From contig CAJYJO010000014.1 of NCBI GenBank assembly GCA_913774845.1, positions 62,001-126,000 on the forward strand: a stretch of DNA of 64,000 bases, written 5' to 3'. The DNA is from an uncultured Microbacterium sp. (lineage in GTDB: Bacteria > Actinomycetota > Actinomycetes > Actinomycetales > Microbacteriaceae). The position numbers were made by a program, and so were the translations under genes. The notes under the pieces are model-generated. The model was given only the letters and a program-made list of their open reading frames with translations, did no database searches and had not been told where the DNA came from. This document shows positions 45,472-54,497 of the stretch, one piece after another; within the stretch, counting starts at the first letter, position 1; each line of letters begins with the position of its first letter.

Positions 45472-47604
45472 CTAGGACCGCACGCGCTTGCGCAGGAGGT
45501 CGATGCGCGCCTGGAGCTGCGCGACGGTCGCGTGAGAGACGGCCGGGCCGCCGCACAGTCGACGCAGTTCGGCGTGCACGAGACCGTGCGGCTCCCCGGT
45601 CTGACGGGCGTACAGTCCGACCATCGTGTTCAGCAGCTGCCGCTGCTCCTTGAGCGTGCGGTGCAGCGGGCCCGGCAGTCCGCCCTCGTCGACCGAGGGC
45701 GGTTCGACACCGCTCTCCTTCTCGCTCGCCTCGCGCGTGGAGCGGTGGCGCGACTGCCTGGTCGCCCGCGACATGAGCACCTCGTGCACCTGCTCGGGTT
45801 CGAGCAGACCCGGGATGCCGAGGAACTCCTCCTCCTCGATGGTCCCGGGTACGGCGAGCTGGCCGAACTCCTGCCCGTCGAACATCACGCGGTCGAAATG
45901 GGCGAGCGAACCGAGCGCCTGATACTCGAACTCCTGCTCGAGCGCGTCGGAGGCTTTGTCCTCGCGCTCGGCGGCATCCATCAGGTCTTCTTCGGCGTTC
46001 CACTGATCGTCCGCGTCACTGTCGCGGTCGAGCGCGTGCTCGCGCTGCGCCTCCATCTCGCCGGCGAGGGCGAGCAGCTGCGGCACGTTCGGAAGGAACA
46101 CGCTCGCGGTCTCACCCCGGCGCCGTGCTCGGACGAAGCGGCCGATGGCCTGCGCGAAGAACAGCGGGGTGGAGGCGCTCGTGGCGTAGACGCCCACGGC
46201 GAGACGCGGAACGTCGACGCCCTCCGACACCATGCGCACGGCCACCATCCAGCGGGTCGTGCCCTTCGAGAACGTCTCGATGCGGCCCGAGGCCTCCGCC
46301 TCGTCGGACAGGACGACGGTGACCTTCTCTCCGCTGATGTCCTCGAGGATGGCGGCGTAGGCGCGCGCGGCGGTCTGGTCGGTCGCGATGACCAGGCCCC
46401 CGGCATCCGGGACCGTCTCGCGCACCTCGGTGAGGCGACGGTCGGCGGAGCGGAGGACCGCGGGGATCCAGTCGCCGTTCGGGTCGAGCGCGGTGCGCCA
46501 GGCCTGCGAGGTGATGTCTTTGGTGTTGTCCTGGCCGAGCTGGGCCTCCATCTCCTCCCCGGCCTTGGTGCGCCACCGCATCTGCCCGGCGTAGACGAGG
46601 AAGAAGACGGGCCGGACGACGCCGTCCTCGAGGGCGCGCTTGTAGCCGTAGGCGTAGTCGGTGCGCGAGAGGCGGATGCCCTTGGAGTTGGGGTGGTACT
46701 CCACGAACGGGATGGGTGCGGTGTCGCTGCGAAACGGCGTTCCCGAGAGCAGCAGACGGCGGGTCGCTCGACTGTAGGCCTCGCGCAGCGCGTCGCCCCA
46801 GCTGAGGGCGTCGCCGCCGTGGTGCACCTCGTCGAGGATGACGAGGGTTCTGGCATCCATCGTCACCCGCTGATGCACCTCGGCCTTGACCGCGACCTGC
46901 GCGTACGTGACGGCGACGCCGTGGTACTGCCGGGAGGGGGTGGCGTGCCGGTTGGAGAAGTACGGATCGAGACGGATGCCGACGCGCGCGGCCGCCTCGG
47001 CCCACTGGGTCTTGAGGTGCTCGGTGGGGGCCACCACGACGATGCGGTCGACGACGCGACGACGCATCAGCTCGGAGGCGAGGCGGAGGGCGAACGTCGT
47101 CTTACCGGCGCCGGGGGTGGCCGCGGCGAGGAAGTCGCGCGGGCCCTTGCCGACGCCGTCGGGTCCGTCGGAGCCGAAGTACTGATCGAGCGCCTCGGCC
47201 TGCCACGCGCGCAGGCGCTGCGCGGTTCCCCAGGGGGCGCGCTGCGGGAACGACGGCGAGAGATGCTCGGCGGCGAAGGAGCCGAAGTGGGGCTCGACCG
47301 CCTCGGGCCCGGGGGTCGCCGCCGACGGGGTGTCGGAGCCGGGCCCCGGCGACGCGGGCATGACGGCGGGAATGGGGTGGTCCGCGACGGGCGCTGTGGC
47401 GTGGGAGGGGTCGGCGGGGGCGGACGCCGCGGACGGCGCCTCGAGCGGGGGCACCGGGCCGGGGCTCGCGACCGGACCAGGGGAAGCCACAGGACCGGGG
47501 GACGCGATCGGGCCGGGGCTTGCGACCGGGCCGGGGCTCGCGATGCGGATCGCCGCCGATTCGGCGTCGGGGAGGTTCGAGGAGCGGGCTTCGCCTTCCA
47601 GCAT
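45472..47604 (-). CDS. DEAD/DEAH-box helicase
   Basis: 710 residues from the ATG at 47604, with AAGGAGG five bases upstream. A disordered N-terminus with five ASPGP[V/I] repeats (about residues 22-51) precedes a superfamily 2 core: TPGAGKT (motif I), ILDEVHHG (DEVH motif II), LLLSGTP (motif III) and QAIGRFVRARRRG (motif VI). It is related to the UvrB/XPB-like type III restriction helicase group. The C-terminal ~200 residues are helical and acidic. It is probably a DNA helicase of unknown pathway. Confidence 0.88.
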   Translation of the reverse strand: MLEGEARSSNLPDAESAAIRIASPGPVASPGPIASPGPVASPGPVASPGPVPPLEAPSAASAPADPSHATAPVADHPIPAVMPASPGPGSDTPSAATPGPEAVEPHFGSFAAEHLSPSFPQRAPWGTAQRLRAWQAEALDQYFGSDGPDGVGKGPRDFLAAATPGAGKTTFALRLASELMRRRVVDRIVVVAPTEHLKTQWAEAAARVGIRLDPYFSNRHATPSRQYHGVAVTYAQVAVKAEVHQRVTMDARTLVILDEVHHGGDALSWGDALREAYSRATRRLLLSGTPFRSDTAPIPFVEYHPNSKGIRLSRTDYAYGYKRALEDGVVRPVFFLVYAGQMRWRTKAGEEMEAQLGQDNTKDITSQAWRTALDPNGDWIPAVLRSADRRLTEVRETVPDAGGLVIATDQTAARAYAAILEDISGEKVTVVLSDEAEASGRIETFSKGTTRWMVAVRMVSEGVDVPRLAVGVYATSASTPLFFAQAIGRFVRARRRGETASVFLPNVPQLLALAGEMEAQREHALDRDSDADDQWNAEEDLMDAAEREDKASDALEQEFEYQALGSLAHFDRVMFDGQEFGQLAVPGTIEEEEFLGIPGLLEPEQVHEVLMSRATRQSRHRSTREASEKESGVEPPSVDEGGLPGPLHRTLKEQRQLLNTMVGLYARQTGEPHGLVHAELRRLCGGPAVSHATVAQLQARIDLLRKRVRS
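47452..47541 (-). repeat. In-frame 18-base repeats coding ASPGP[V/I]
   Basis: Five consecutive 18-base units within the helicase gene encode Ala-Ser-Pro-Gly-Pro-Val/Ile. Copy number is likely variable between strains. Confidence 0.75.
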
Positions 47605-47709
47605 CGAACCTCCTTCCCTCGCGAGCGCGAACATCAACGATAGGCGAAGCCACTCCCCCGCGGCGTCGCCCTGTGGATCCTCGCGCAGGCGTTCCGGCAC
47701 CTCACCAGC

Positions 47710-47757
47710 GAGAAACGCCCTCCGCCGTGAGAAACGCACGGAGAAGGCGTTTTTCAC
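47710..47757. repeat. GAGAAACGC repeats and 11-base inverted repeat
   Basis: GAGAAACGC occurs at 47710-47718 and 47729-47737 (19 bases apart). The second copy, extended to GTGAGAAACGC (47727-47737), pairs with GCGTTTTTCAC (47747-47757) with one mismatch; a further GCGTTTATC lies at 47766. The region 47605-47892 has no gene. Confidence 0.45.
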
Positions 47758-47848
47758 TGCCGGAAGCGTTTATCGCGAAGCACGGAGGCGTCGGACCCGC
47801 GGGGCGACGGGCGCGAGAGCGCGTCCGCCGGGGTCTTGCGGGATCCCC

Positions 47849-47876
47849 TTGCCGTGTCGGGGGCCGGGGTTAGCCT
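47849..47876 (+). promoter_or_regulatory. Promoter of the SGNH hydrolase gene
   Basis: TTGCCG (47849-47854), 16 bases, TAGCCT (47871-47876), then GGAGG and the ATG at 47893. Confidence 0.5.
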
Positions 47877-47892
47877 GGAGGCGGAGGTTTCG

Positions 47893-48753
47893 ATGACACT
47901 CGATCCGCGCTCGCCCCGCACCCCGTCCTCGCCCGACAACGCCGGTCCGCACCCGTGGCGCCGCTACGTCGCGATCGGCGACTCGTTCACCGAGGGCATC
48001 GGCGACCCCCTGCCCGACGGCGGGCATCGTGGGTGGGCCGATCGCGTCGCGACCGTCCTCGGCTCGCAGGTCGACGACTTCGCGTACGCCAACCTCGCCG
48101 TGCGCGGAAAGCTCATCGGACAGATCGTCGCCGACCAGATCGAGCCGGCGCTCGCCCTCAAGCCCGACCTCATCACGTTCTCGGCGGGCGGCAACGACGT
48201 CATCCGCCCGGGCACCGACCCCGATGCCGTGTCGCGGCAGTTCGAGGATGCCGTCCGCCGCCTCCGCCGCGACGGCGCCACCGTCGTCGTCTTCACGGCG
48301 GTCGACACCGAGTTCACGCCGGTGTTCCGCGGCATCCGGGGCAAGGTCGCGATCTACAACGAGAACATCCGGGCGATCGCCGACACGCACGACTGCGTCG
48401 TCGCCGACCAGTGGGGGCTCAAAGAAGTGCAGGACATGCGCTTCTTCGACGACGACCGCCTGCACTACAACTCCCTCGGCCACCACGAGGTCGCGCGCAT
48501 GGTGCTCCGGGCGCTGAACGTGCCGAACGATCTCGAGCCGATGAAGGCCGAGACCGAGGCCGTCACCACGTGGCGCGCCGCCCGGGAGAAAGACCTCGTG
48601 TGGGCACGGTCGTACCTGGTGCCGTGGGTGCTCCGGCGTCTGCGCCACCAATCGTCCGGCGACCACGTGCAGGCGAAGCGGCCCGAGCCGCTGCCGGTCG
48701 TGACCCTCGCTCCGGGTCCGGATGCCGCGGCCTCGAACGAGACGCAGGTGTGA
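47893..48753 (+). CDS. SGNH/GDSL family hydrolase
   Basis: 286 residues from the ATG at 47893, with GGAGG five bases upstream. Block I is AIGDSFTEGIGDP with the nucleophile serine in GDSFTEG; block II glycine is in ANLAVRGKL; block III FSAGGNDV has the asparagine; block V is DRLHYNSLGHHE with the Asp-x-x-His pair. No signal peptide is present, so it is a cytosolic esterase/lipase of unknown substrate. The C-terminal ~60 residues are basic. Confidence 0.92.
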   Translation: MTLDPRSPRTPSSPDNAGPHPWRRYVAIGDSFTEGIGDPLPDGGHRGWADRVATVLGSQVDDFAYANLAVRGKLIGQIVADQIEPALALKPDLITFSAGGNDVIRPGTDPDAVSRQFEDAVRRLRRDGATVVVFTAVDTEFTPVFRGIRGKVAIYNENIRAIADTHDCVVADQWGLKEVQDMRFFDDDRLHYNSLGHHEVARMVLRALNVPNDLEPMKAETEAVTTWRAAREKDLVWARSYLVPWVLRRLRHQSSGDHVQAKRPEPLPVVTLAPGPDAAASNETQV

Positions 48754-48854
48754 GTCCCGTGACGACCGCTGCGTCGCCCGCTCTCGACGATGCCGTCCGG
48801 GCCCTTCTCGAGACCGCGGACCGCACAGCCCCCGCCCGCTTCACCCTGACGTAG
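48750..48854 (+). CDS. Possible 34-residue small protein coupled to the SGNH hydrolase
   Basis: A GTG at 48750 overlaps the SGNH hydrolase stop by four bases (GTGA), the same coupling used by many real gene pairs here. The frame encodes 34 residues ending ALLETADRTAPARFTLT and stops with TAG at 48854. A second in-frame GTG is at 48759. No family is recognised. It could be a genuine small protein or the remnant N-terminus of a lost gene, since a convergent gene ends 43 bases further on. Confidence 0.3.
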   Translation: MSPVTTAASPALDDAVRALLETADRTAPARFTLT

Positions 48855-48896
48855 CGCGGTCGGGCGAGCCTCGGCGCGAGACGGTCGTCGCGGGAT

Positions 48897-49703
48897 TCAG
48901 CGCCGCCCTCGCCCCAGCTCCCACAGCGCGACCGCGCTCGCCGCGGCCACGTTGAGCGAGTCCACTCCCCCGGCCATCGGGATCGTCACGACCGTGTCGG
49001 CGGCGGCGAGAGCGCCGCGGCTCAGGCCGTCGCCCTCCGAGCCCATCAGCAGGGCGACGCGCTCGTGTCCGGAGGCCGAGAAGTCGTCGAGGCTCACGGC
49101 GTGGTCCGACAGCGCCATCGCGGCGAGGTGGAACCCGGCGTCCTGCAGCAGCGGCTTCGCCTCCGACCATTCCGGCAGCCGCGTCCATGGCACCTGGAAC
49201 ACCGTGCCCATGCTGACGCGGACGCTGCGCCGGTAGAGCGGGTCGGCGCACCGGGGCGTGACGAGCACGGCATCCGCCCCGAGGGCCGCCACCGAACGGA
49301 AGACGGCTCCGATGTTGGTGTGATCGACGATGTCTTCGAGCACCACGACGAGCCGCGCGCCGCGGACGATGTCGTCGACGGATGCCAGGACCGGACGATG
49401 CATGGAGGCCAGCAGCCCCCGGTGCACGGTGTACCCCGTGACCTGCTCGGCGATCGCGGACGGGACGACGTAGACCTCGGCATCCTCCCCGACGAGCGCG
49501 AGGGCGTCGGGGAGGAACTTGTCCTGCACGAGGACGGAACGCGGTCGGTGCCCGGCCCGCAGGGCACGCTCGAGCACCTTCGACGACTCGGCGATGTAGA
49601 GCCCTCCCGCGGGCTCCGACACCCGGCGCAGCGACACGTCGGTCAGGTCGCGGTAGTCGGCGAGGCGCGGGTCGTCGGCGGAGTCCAGGGCGATGACGGG
49701 CAT
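48897..49703 (-). CDS. SpoU/TrmH-family RNA 2'-O-methyltransferase
   Basis: 268 residues. An N-terminal substrate-binding domain (about 1-105) precedes the SPOUT knot with the three family motifs: VVVLEDIVDHTNIGAVFRSVAALG (motif 1), LLMGSEGDGLS (motif 2) and IPMAGGVDSLNVAAASAVALWE (motif 3). It methylates ribose in rRNA or tRNA; the exact position cannot be read from sequence. Confidence 0.92.
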   Translation of the reverse strand: MPVIALDSADDPRLADYRDLTDVSLRRVSEPAGGLYIAESSKVLERALRAGHRPRSVLVQDKFLPDALALVGEDAEVYVVPSAIAEQVTGYTVHRGLLASMHRPVLASVDDIVRGARLVVVLEDIVDHTNIGAVFRSVAALGADAVLVTPRCADPLYRRSVRVSMGTVFQVPWTRLPEWSEAKPLLQDAGFHLAAMALSDHAVSLDDFSASGHERVALLMGSEGDGLSRGALAAADTVVTIPMAGGVDSLNVAAASAVALWELGRGRR

Positions 49704-49763
49704 CCCCCCATCCTCCCAGCACGCCCTCTCCCCGGCGCCCCGTCGGCCCTGCTCCCGACCTCA

Positions 49764-49816
49764 AGTGTCCACAACACCCGGAGGGATCCCGAAAGCACCC
49801 GGGTGTCTCGGACACT
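49764..49816 (-). terminator. Two-part hairpin between amidohydrolase and SpoU-type genes
   Basis: AGTGTCC pairs with GGACACT (49764-49770/49810-49816) and ACACCCGG with CCGGGTGT (49774-49781/49799-49806), separated by an internal loop. It probably ends the amidohydrolase transcript. Confidence 0.55.
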
Positions 49817-49848
49817 CGACCAGGGAGGGGCGGCGCCTACCCCGCCGC

Positions 49849-51051
49849 TCACGCCACGTGCAGCGCGCGACCCCCGGCGATCACCAGGGCCCGCTCGGGC
49901 TGACGGACGAGCGCGTCCATGGGGTTCTCGGCATCCATGAGGACGATGTCGGCGCGCGCTCCCTCGACGAGGTCGTGCACCTCGCGGCCCACGGCCCAGG
50001 CGGACGCGCTGGTCGCCAGCTGCACGACGCGGAGCAGGTCGTCGTCGTGCACGAGCCCACCGGCGCGGGCGTACTGCCAGGCGATGCCGAGGGTGTCTCC
50101 GGTGCCGAAGGGGCTCCACAGATCCCGGATGCCGTCGGTGCCCAGACCCAGGCGGACTCCGGCGGCGTCGAGCTCGGCGAGCGGGAGCTGCGCGAGACGC
50201 AGCGGAGCGACGGTGGTCATCGACACCCCGGCCTCGCCCATCGCGGCCAGCAGGTCGCGGCGACGCGCGGGTTCCAGCTGGGCGAGTGCGAAGCCGTGGG
50301 CGATGTTCACCCGGCCGCCGAGGCCGAGTCGCCCTGTGCGGTCCACGAGCAGCTCGATCTGGAAGGCACCGAGCTCGGCCGGGTCGTGCAGGTGGATGTC
50401 GAGGCCGACGCCGGTGTCGGCGGCGAGGGCCGTGAGGGCGTCGATCTGCCCGACCGGGTCACGGTCGATCGAGGCGGGGTCGAGACCGCCGATGCCCGTC
50501 ACGCTGTCGCGGCCCGCGGCCTCGCGCAGCAGCTCGAGCACACCCGGGCGTCGCAGCACCCCGTCCTGCGGGAAGGCGATGATCTGCACGTCCAGGGCGC
50601 CGTCGTACGCGGCCGCCGCTTCTTCGACCGCCTCGATCCCCCGCAGGCCTACGCCGTTGTCGACATCGACGTGGGTGCGGATCGCGGTGGTGCCGTGACG
50701 CACGAGTTCGCGCAGCACGACAGCGGAGCGCTCGAGAGAGGGGATGCCGAGCGCGTCGCGCTGCTGGCGCTCGTGGCGGATGCGCCCCTCGGTCGTCCCC
50801 TCGCCCCCGTACGACTGCCAGGGCAGCCCCCACCACGACTTGTCGACGTGCGCGTGGGCGTTCACGATGCCCGGCAGGGCGAGCAGGCCGCGCCCGTCGA
50901 ATTCGCGGACGCCGATCGGGTCGCTCGCCGCGGGCGTGATCGCGGCGATCCGACCCCCGTCGATGGCGATGTCGACGAGGTCGCCGCCCCACGGTCGCAC
51001 GCGGCGGAGCGAGGTGACGTCGAGCATGGCGGGCCGGGGGAAGGAGCTCAT
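49849..51051 (-). CDS. Amidohydrolase / cytosine deaminase-like protein
   Basis: 400 residues. Metal-binding motifs of the cytosine deaminase (CodA)-type amidohydrolases are NAHAHVDKSWWG, THVDVDN, HLHDPAELGAF, NIAHGFAL and LGTDGIRDLWSPFG. It should hydrolyse a ring amide or amine; candidates include cytosine, isocytosine or other N-heterocycles. CodA's usual partner codB permease is absent. It stands alone, divergent from the sirtuin gene. Confidence 0.87.
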   Translation of the reverse strand: MSSFPRPAMLDVTSLRRVRPWGGDLVDIAIDGGRIAAITPAASDPIGVREFDGRGLLALPGIVNAHAHVDKSWWGLPWQSYGGEGTTEGRIRHERQQRDALGIPSLERSAVVLRELVRHGTTAIRTHVDVDNGVGLRGIEAVEEAAAAYDGALDVQIIAFPQDGVLRRPGVLELLREAAGRDSVTGIGGLDPASIDRDPVGQIDALTALAADTGVGLDIHLHDPAELGAFQIELLVDRTGRLGLGGRVNIAHGFALAQLEPARRRDLLAAMGEAGVSMTTVAPLRLAQLPLAELDAAGVRLGLGTDGIRDLWSPFGTGDTLGIAWQYARAGGLVHDDDLLRVVQLATSASAWAVGREVHDLVEGARADIVLMDAENPMDALVRQPERALVIAGGRALHVA

Positions 51052-51188
51052 CCGTCCAGTATCGACGGCGGTTCACCGCGGAGGACGGGGGTGCGCGGGG
51101 TCGGCCCGTCGGATACGGGCCCCGCGGGGCACTCCGCGCGAGCCGGTGTCGGCGGCCCGCCATAGACTCGGACGGGACGGAGGTGTGC

Positions 51189-52037
51189 ATGACCGACACG
51201 ACGGAGGATGCCGGGTTCTCGGCATCCATCGATCGGGCCGTGGAGGTGCTCGCCGGCCGTCGCATCGCCGTCCTGACCGGTGCGGGCGTGTCGACCGACT
51301 CGGGGATCCCCGACTACCGCGGCAAAGGCGCCCCCACCCGCACGCCCATGACCGCCCAGCAGTTCCTCTCGAGTGCCGAGGCACGGCGCCGCTATTGGGT
51401 GGGCAGCCACCTGGGCTGGCAGGTGTTCGCGGCGGCCGAGCCCAACGACGGTCATCGCGCTCTCGCCGACCTCGAGCAGGCGGGGGTCGCCAACGGCGTC
51501 GTCACGCAGAACGTCGACGGCCTGCACGTGCGCGCCGGCAGCAGCCGTGTCGTGGAGCTGCACGGCACGATGCGCCGCGTGGGCTGCCTGCAGTGCGGTC
51601 AGGTGTTCGACCGGCGCGATCTGGCCGAGCGGGTCGAGGCCGACAACCCGTGGATCCGTCTTCCCGAGAACGTCGAGCTCGGTCCCGACGGCGACGTGAC
51701 GCCCGCGTCCGCCGACGGTTTCGTCGTGCCGACGTGCTCGGTGTGCGGGGGCACGCTCAAGCCCGACGTGGTGTTCTTTGGCGAGTACATCCCGGTCGAG
51801 AAGTTCCGCGAGGCCGAGCAGCTCGTGCACACCAGCGAGGCCCTCGTGATCGCCGGTTCGTCGCTCGTGGTGAACTCCGGGATCCGCCTGGTGGAGCGCG
51901 CGCGCCGTCGCCGCCTGCCCGTCGTCATCATCAATCGTGGCGAGACCCGCGCCGACCGCCGCGCGACGGTGAAGATCGACGGCAGCACGAGCGACGTGCT
52001 CCGCGCGTTCGCGGAGCGACTCCCGGGCCTGCTCTGA
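51189..52037 (+). CDS. Sir2 family NAD-dependent protein deacylase
   Basis: 282 residues from the ATG at 51189, with GGAGG five bases upstream and a TAGACT -10-like element at 51163-51168. NAD-binding motifs are [17 protein letters not shown] and TQNVDGLH, with the catalytic histidine in ELHGTM. Two zinc-binding pairs, CLQC and CSVC, are present. It removes acyl groups from lysines. The long loop before the second Cys pair ([16 protein letters not shown]) is typical of the class II-like SIRT4-type actinobacterial sirtuins. Confidence 0.92.
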   Translation: MTDTTEDAGFSASIDRAVEVLAGRRIAVLTGAGVSTDSGIPDYRGKGAPTRTPMTAQQFLSSAEARRRYWVGSHLGWQVFAAAEPNDGHRALADLEQAGVANGVVTQNVDGLHVRAGSSRVVELHGTMRRVGCLQCGQVFDRRDLAERVEADNPWIRLPENVELGPDGDVTPASADGFVVPTCSVCGGTLKPDVVFFGEYIPVEKFREAEQLVHTSEALVIAGSSLVVNSGIRLVERARRRRLPVVIINRGETRADRRATVKIDGSTSDVLRAFAERLPGLL

Positions 52038-52061
52038 CGTCCCGCGCGCTCGTCGGCGGGA

Positions 52062-52898
52062 TCACTCCGCTCGTGTGTACCCCACCGCCCCGCCTTCGAG
52101 GAACGCCCGGTGCGCACCGTTCACCGTCATACCGGTGAGACGCTCGATCGTCGCGGTCGCCTCCGCGCGCAGCTCGCCGTGTCGGCGGACGAACACGGCA
52201 TGGGCGCGCGGGGCGCTCCATCCCTCGGGCAGCAGCGCCGCCGGCAGGTCCGGGTCGGTGAAGGGGAAGCGACGGTAGTCGTCGGTCAGGCGCACGCGCG
52301 CGATCAGGGCGGCGGCCGCCTCTTCGGTCGTGGGGGTGTCGTGGCGGGCGGCGAACGCGCTGTAGTGCGCGTCGAGTGCGTCGAGATCCCATCCGCGCGC
52401 GGCGATCGAGCGGTCGTGGGCGAGGTCGCCGCTGCGGCTCAGGAGGACGTCGGATGCCACGCCGTTGGCATCCATCAACTGTCGCGCCGCCGCCAGACGG
52501 TCGCCGGGAGCGACCCAGATCGCCGGCTGCAGTTGCCCGAAGCCGAGCCAGGTGAGGTGCTTGCGCATCTCGTCGCGGGCCGAGCGATCACCGGCGCGCG
52601 TCGCGATGAGGGTCCATTCCCCGCCCCACTCGCCCGACACGTGCCGGAAGATGCGCTCGCGGCCCTCGTCGAGCAGGTCCCAGGACTTCGGCGACAGCAG
52701 GTAGGTCGTGAGCCGCCCGTCACGGCGGGTCTCGAACCACCCCTCGGCGCGTAGGCGCGACATGACCACCCGGGTGGTGGCCGGCTCGATGTCGAAGAGC
52801 TGGAGGACGTCGCTCAGTCCGCGCAGCGGCACCTCGCCGTCTCCGCAGTATCGGAAATAGTCCCCGAAGAGAGTGAAGACGAGGGAACGGGGGCGCAT
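52062..52898 (-). CDS. PaaX family transcriptional regulator
   Basis: 278 residues. PaaX N-terminal winged helix (RSLVFTLFGDYFRYCGDGEVPLRGLSDVLQLFDIEPATTRVVMSRLRAEGWF), central domain (WTLIATRAGDRSARDEMRKHLTWLGFGQLQPAIWVAP) and C-terminal domain are all present. PaaX proteins repress aromatic catabolism genes and respond to aryl-CoA thioesters. It is divergent from the salicylate-type operon, which is its obvious target. A CoA ester (salicylyl-CoA or gentisyl-CoA) is the likely inducer. Confidence 0.92.
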   Translation of the reverse strand: MRPRSLVFTLFGDYFRYCGDGEVPLRGLSDVLQLFDIEPATTRVVMSRLRAEGWFETRRDGRLTTYLLSPKSWDLLDEGRERIFRHVSGEWGGEWTLIATRAGDRSARDEMRKHLTWLGFGQLQPAIWVAPGDRLAAARQLMDANGVASDVLLSRSGDLAHDRSIAARGWDLDALDAHYSAFAARHDTPTTEEAAAALIARVRLTDDYRRFPFTDPDLPAALLPEGWSAPRAHAVFVRRHGELRAEATATIERLTGMTVNGAHRAFLEGGAVGYTRAE

Positions 52899-52905
52899 GC
52901 GAGAA

Positions 52906-52928
52906 CGTTACCCGACACAGATGTAACG
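52906..52928. promoter_or_regulatory. Inverted repeat in the PaaX/hydroxylase divergent promoter
   Basis: CGTTAC, 11 bases, GTAACG, eight bases before the PaaX-family start codon. It is a plausible autoregulatory site. Confidence 0.45.
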
Positions 52929-52936
52929 AAGCTATG

Positions 52937-52959
52937 GCGCAAGACCGATTTGTGTTGCA
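52937..52959 (+). promoter_or_regulatory. Shared aromatic-regulon motif, copy 1
   Basis: GCGCAAGAC, 5 bases, TGTGTTGCA, ending 47 bases before the hydroxylase ATG. Copy 2 at 59679-59701 has the same spacing and matches 17 of 18 of these positions. Confidence 0.6.
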
Positions 52960-53006
52960 TACTCGTTCCGTCGTGACGGTTCGACATCTTCAGCGAGGAG
53001 GCTGAC

Positions 53007-54497
53007 ATGCGTATCGCGATCATCGGAGGCGGTCCGGGCGGACTGCTGTTCGCCGCTCTGGCCGCACGGAACGTGCCCGGCGCCCACGTGGACCTGTTCG
53101 AGCGGAACCGCCCCGACGAGGCCTTCGGCTTCGGCGTGGTCTTCTCGGACGCGACGCAGAACGGAGTGGATGCCGCCGACTCGGCTTTGCGTGAAACCCT
53201 CGACGCCTCGGGGGTGCGGTGGGATGCCATCCGGGTCACCGCCAAGGGCGAGACGATGACCTTCGGCGGCAACGGCATGGGAGCCGTGCTGCGCAAGGAT
53301 CTGCTCGCCGCCCTCCAGCGGCGGGCCACGGAGGCCGGCGCCCACCTGCACTTCTCCACCCCTCGGCGCGTCGACGAGCTCGGCGACTACGACGTGATCG
53401 TCGCCGCCGACGGTGCGAACTCCCACACCCGTGCCGCGATCGGTGACGACACCCTGGGGGTGACGTACGAGACGGCGGCGGCGAAGTTCATCTGGTTCGC
53501 CACCGACCAGCCGTTCCCGGGCCTGACGTTCCTGCACACCCACGTCGACGGGCTCCCCGATGCCGTGCCCGGCGTGTTCGCGGCGCACGCGTATCCGATC
53601 GGCGGGGGCCTGTCGACCTTCATCGTCGAGACCGACGAAGACACGTGGCGCGCGGCAGGACTCGACGGATTCGACCCCGCCACGCCCCCGGGTCCGAGCG
53701 ACGAGCACAGCAGGCACCGCCTGGAGCAGATCTTCGCCCCCCTCATCGACGGCGCACGGCTCATCGGCAACAACTCGCGGTGGGGGAACTTCCGCACCAT
53801 CCGCGCCCGGAGCTGGCACCACGGCAACGTCGCCCTGCTCGGCGACGCGGTGCACACCGCCCATTTCTCGGTCGGCAGCGGCACGAAGATGTCGCTCGAA
53901 GACGCCATCGCCCTCGCCGACGCGCTCGCCGCGCACCCCGACGACATCGACGCGGCGTTCCGAGAGTACGAGAGCGTGCGGCAACCCCAGGTGGCCCGCA
54001 TCCAGGGCGCCGCGCGGCCGAGCCTGTCGTGGTGGGAGAACTTCGGCACCTACTTCCACGCCTTCGAGCCGTGGCAGTTCGGGTTCCACTTCTTCTCGCG
54101 CGCTCTGCCCGCCACGAAGATCGCGCGCCGCGATCCGGAGGCCGTGCGCCGAGCGCTCGACCGGTGGCAGAGCCGTCATGGCGCGCCGCCGTTGGAGTCC
54201 GCCGTGGCGGGTCTTCTCGATCGCCGCGTCGTCGGCCGCGACGACCTGCCCCCGGTCGTCACGGTCGCGGCGGGCGACGGCATCCGTCCCGACGACGCCG
54301 TGCGTTCGGCCCTGGCGACCCGGCGTGATGCCACCGCGGTGCTCGTCACCGGCGGGAGCGCCCTCGACCGCCAGCTCACCGCGGAGGCGGCGCGGCTGCG
54401 TCACGGTGTGGCGGCGATCATCGACGAACCCGATTGCGACGAGGATCGTGCCATGACCCTGGTGCTCTCGGGCCGCGCGGATGCGGTGCTGCGATGA
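53007..54497 (+). CDS. FAD-dependent aryl-CoA hydroxylase (salicylyl-CoA 5-hydroxylase-like)
   Basis: 496 residues. The FAD-binding start is IAIIGGGPGGLLF (residues 4-16). VFSDATQNGV, VVAADGANSHTRA and LLGDAVHTAHFSVGSGTKMSLEDA follow the pattern of salicylyl-CoA 5-hydroxylase and the FAD half of anthraniloyl-CoA monooxygenase. Residues ~380-496 are an extra segment. Its end (TLVLSGRADAVLR) resembles the C-terminus of old-yellow-enzyme domains fused in anthraniloyl-CoA monooxygenases, but most of that domain is missing. It probably converts salicylyl-CoA to gentisyl-CoA. Its stop overlaps the ligase start (ATGA). Confidence 0.82.
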   Translation: MRIAIIGGGPGGLLFAALAARNVPGAHVDLFERNRPDEAFGFGVVFSDATQNGVDAADSALRETLDASGVRWDAIRVTAKGETMTFGGNGMGAVLRKDLLAALQRRATEAGAHLHFSTPRRVDELGDYDVIVAADGANSHTRAAIGDDTLGVTYETAAAKFIWFATDQPFPGLTFLHTHVDGLPDAVPGVFAAHAYPIGGGLSTFIVETDEDTWRAAGLDGFDPATPPGPSDEHSRHRLEQIFAPLIDGARLIGNNSRWGNFRTIRARSWHHGNVALLGDAVHTAHFSVGSGTKMSLEDAIALADALAAHPDDIDAAFREYESVRQPQVARIQGAARPSLSWWENFGTYFHAFEPWQFGFHFFSRALPATKIARRDPEAVRRALDRWQSRHGAPPLESAVAGLLDRRVVGRDDLPPVVTVAAGDGIRPDDAVRSALATRRDATAVLVTGGSALDRQLTAEAARLRHGVAAIIDEPDCDEDRAMTLVLSGRADAVLR

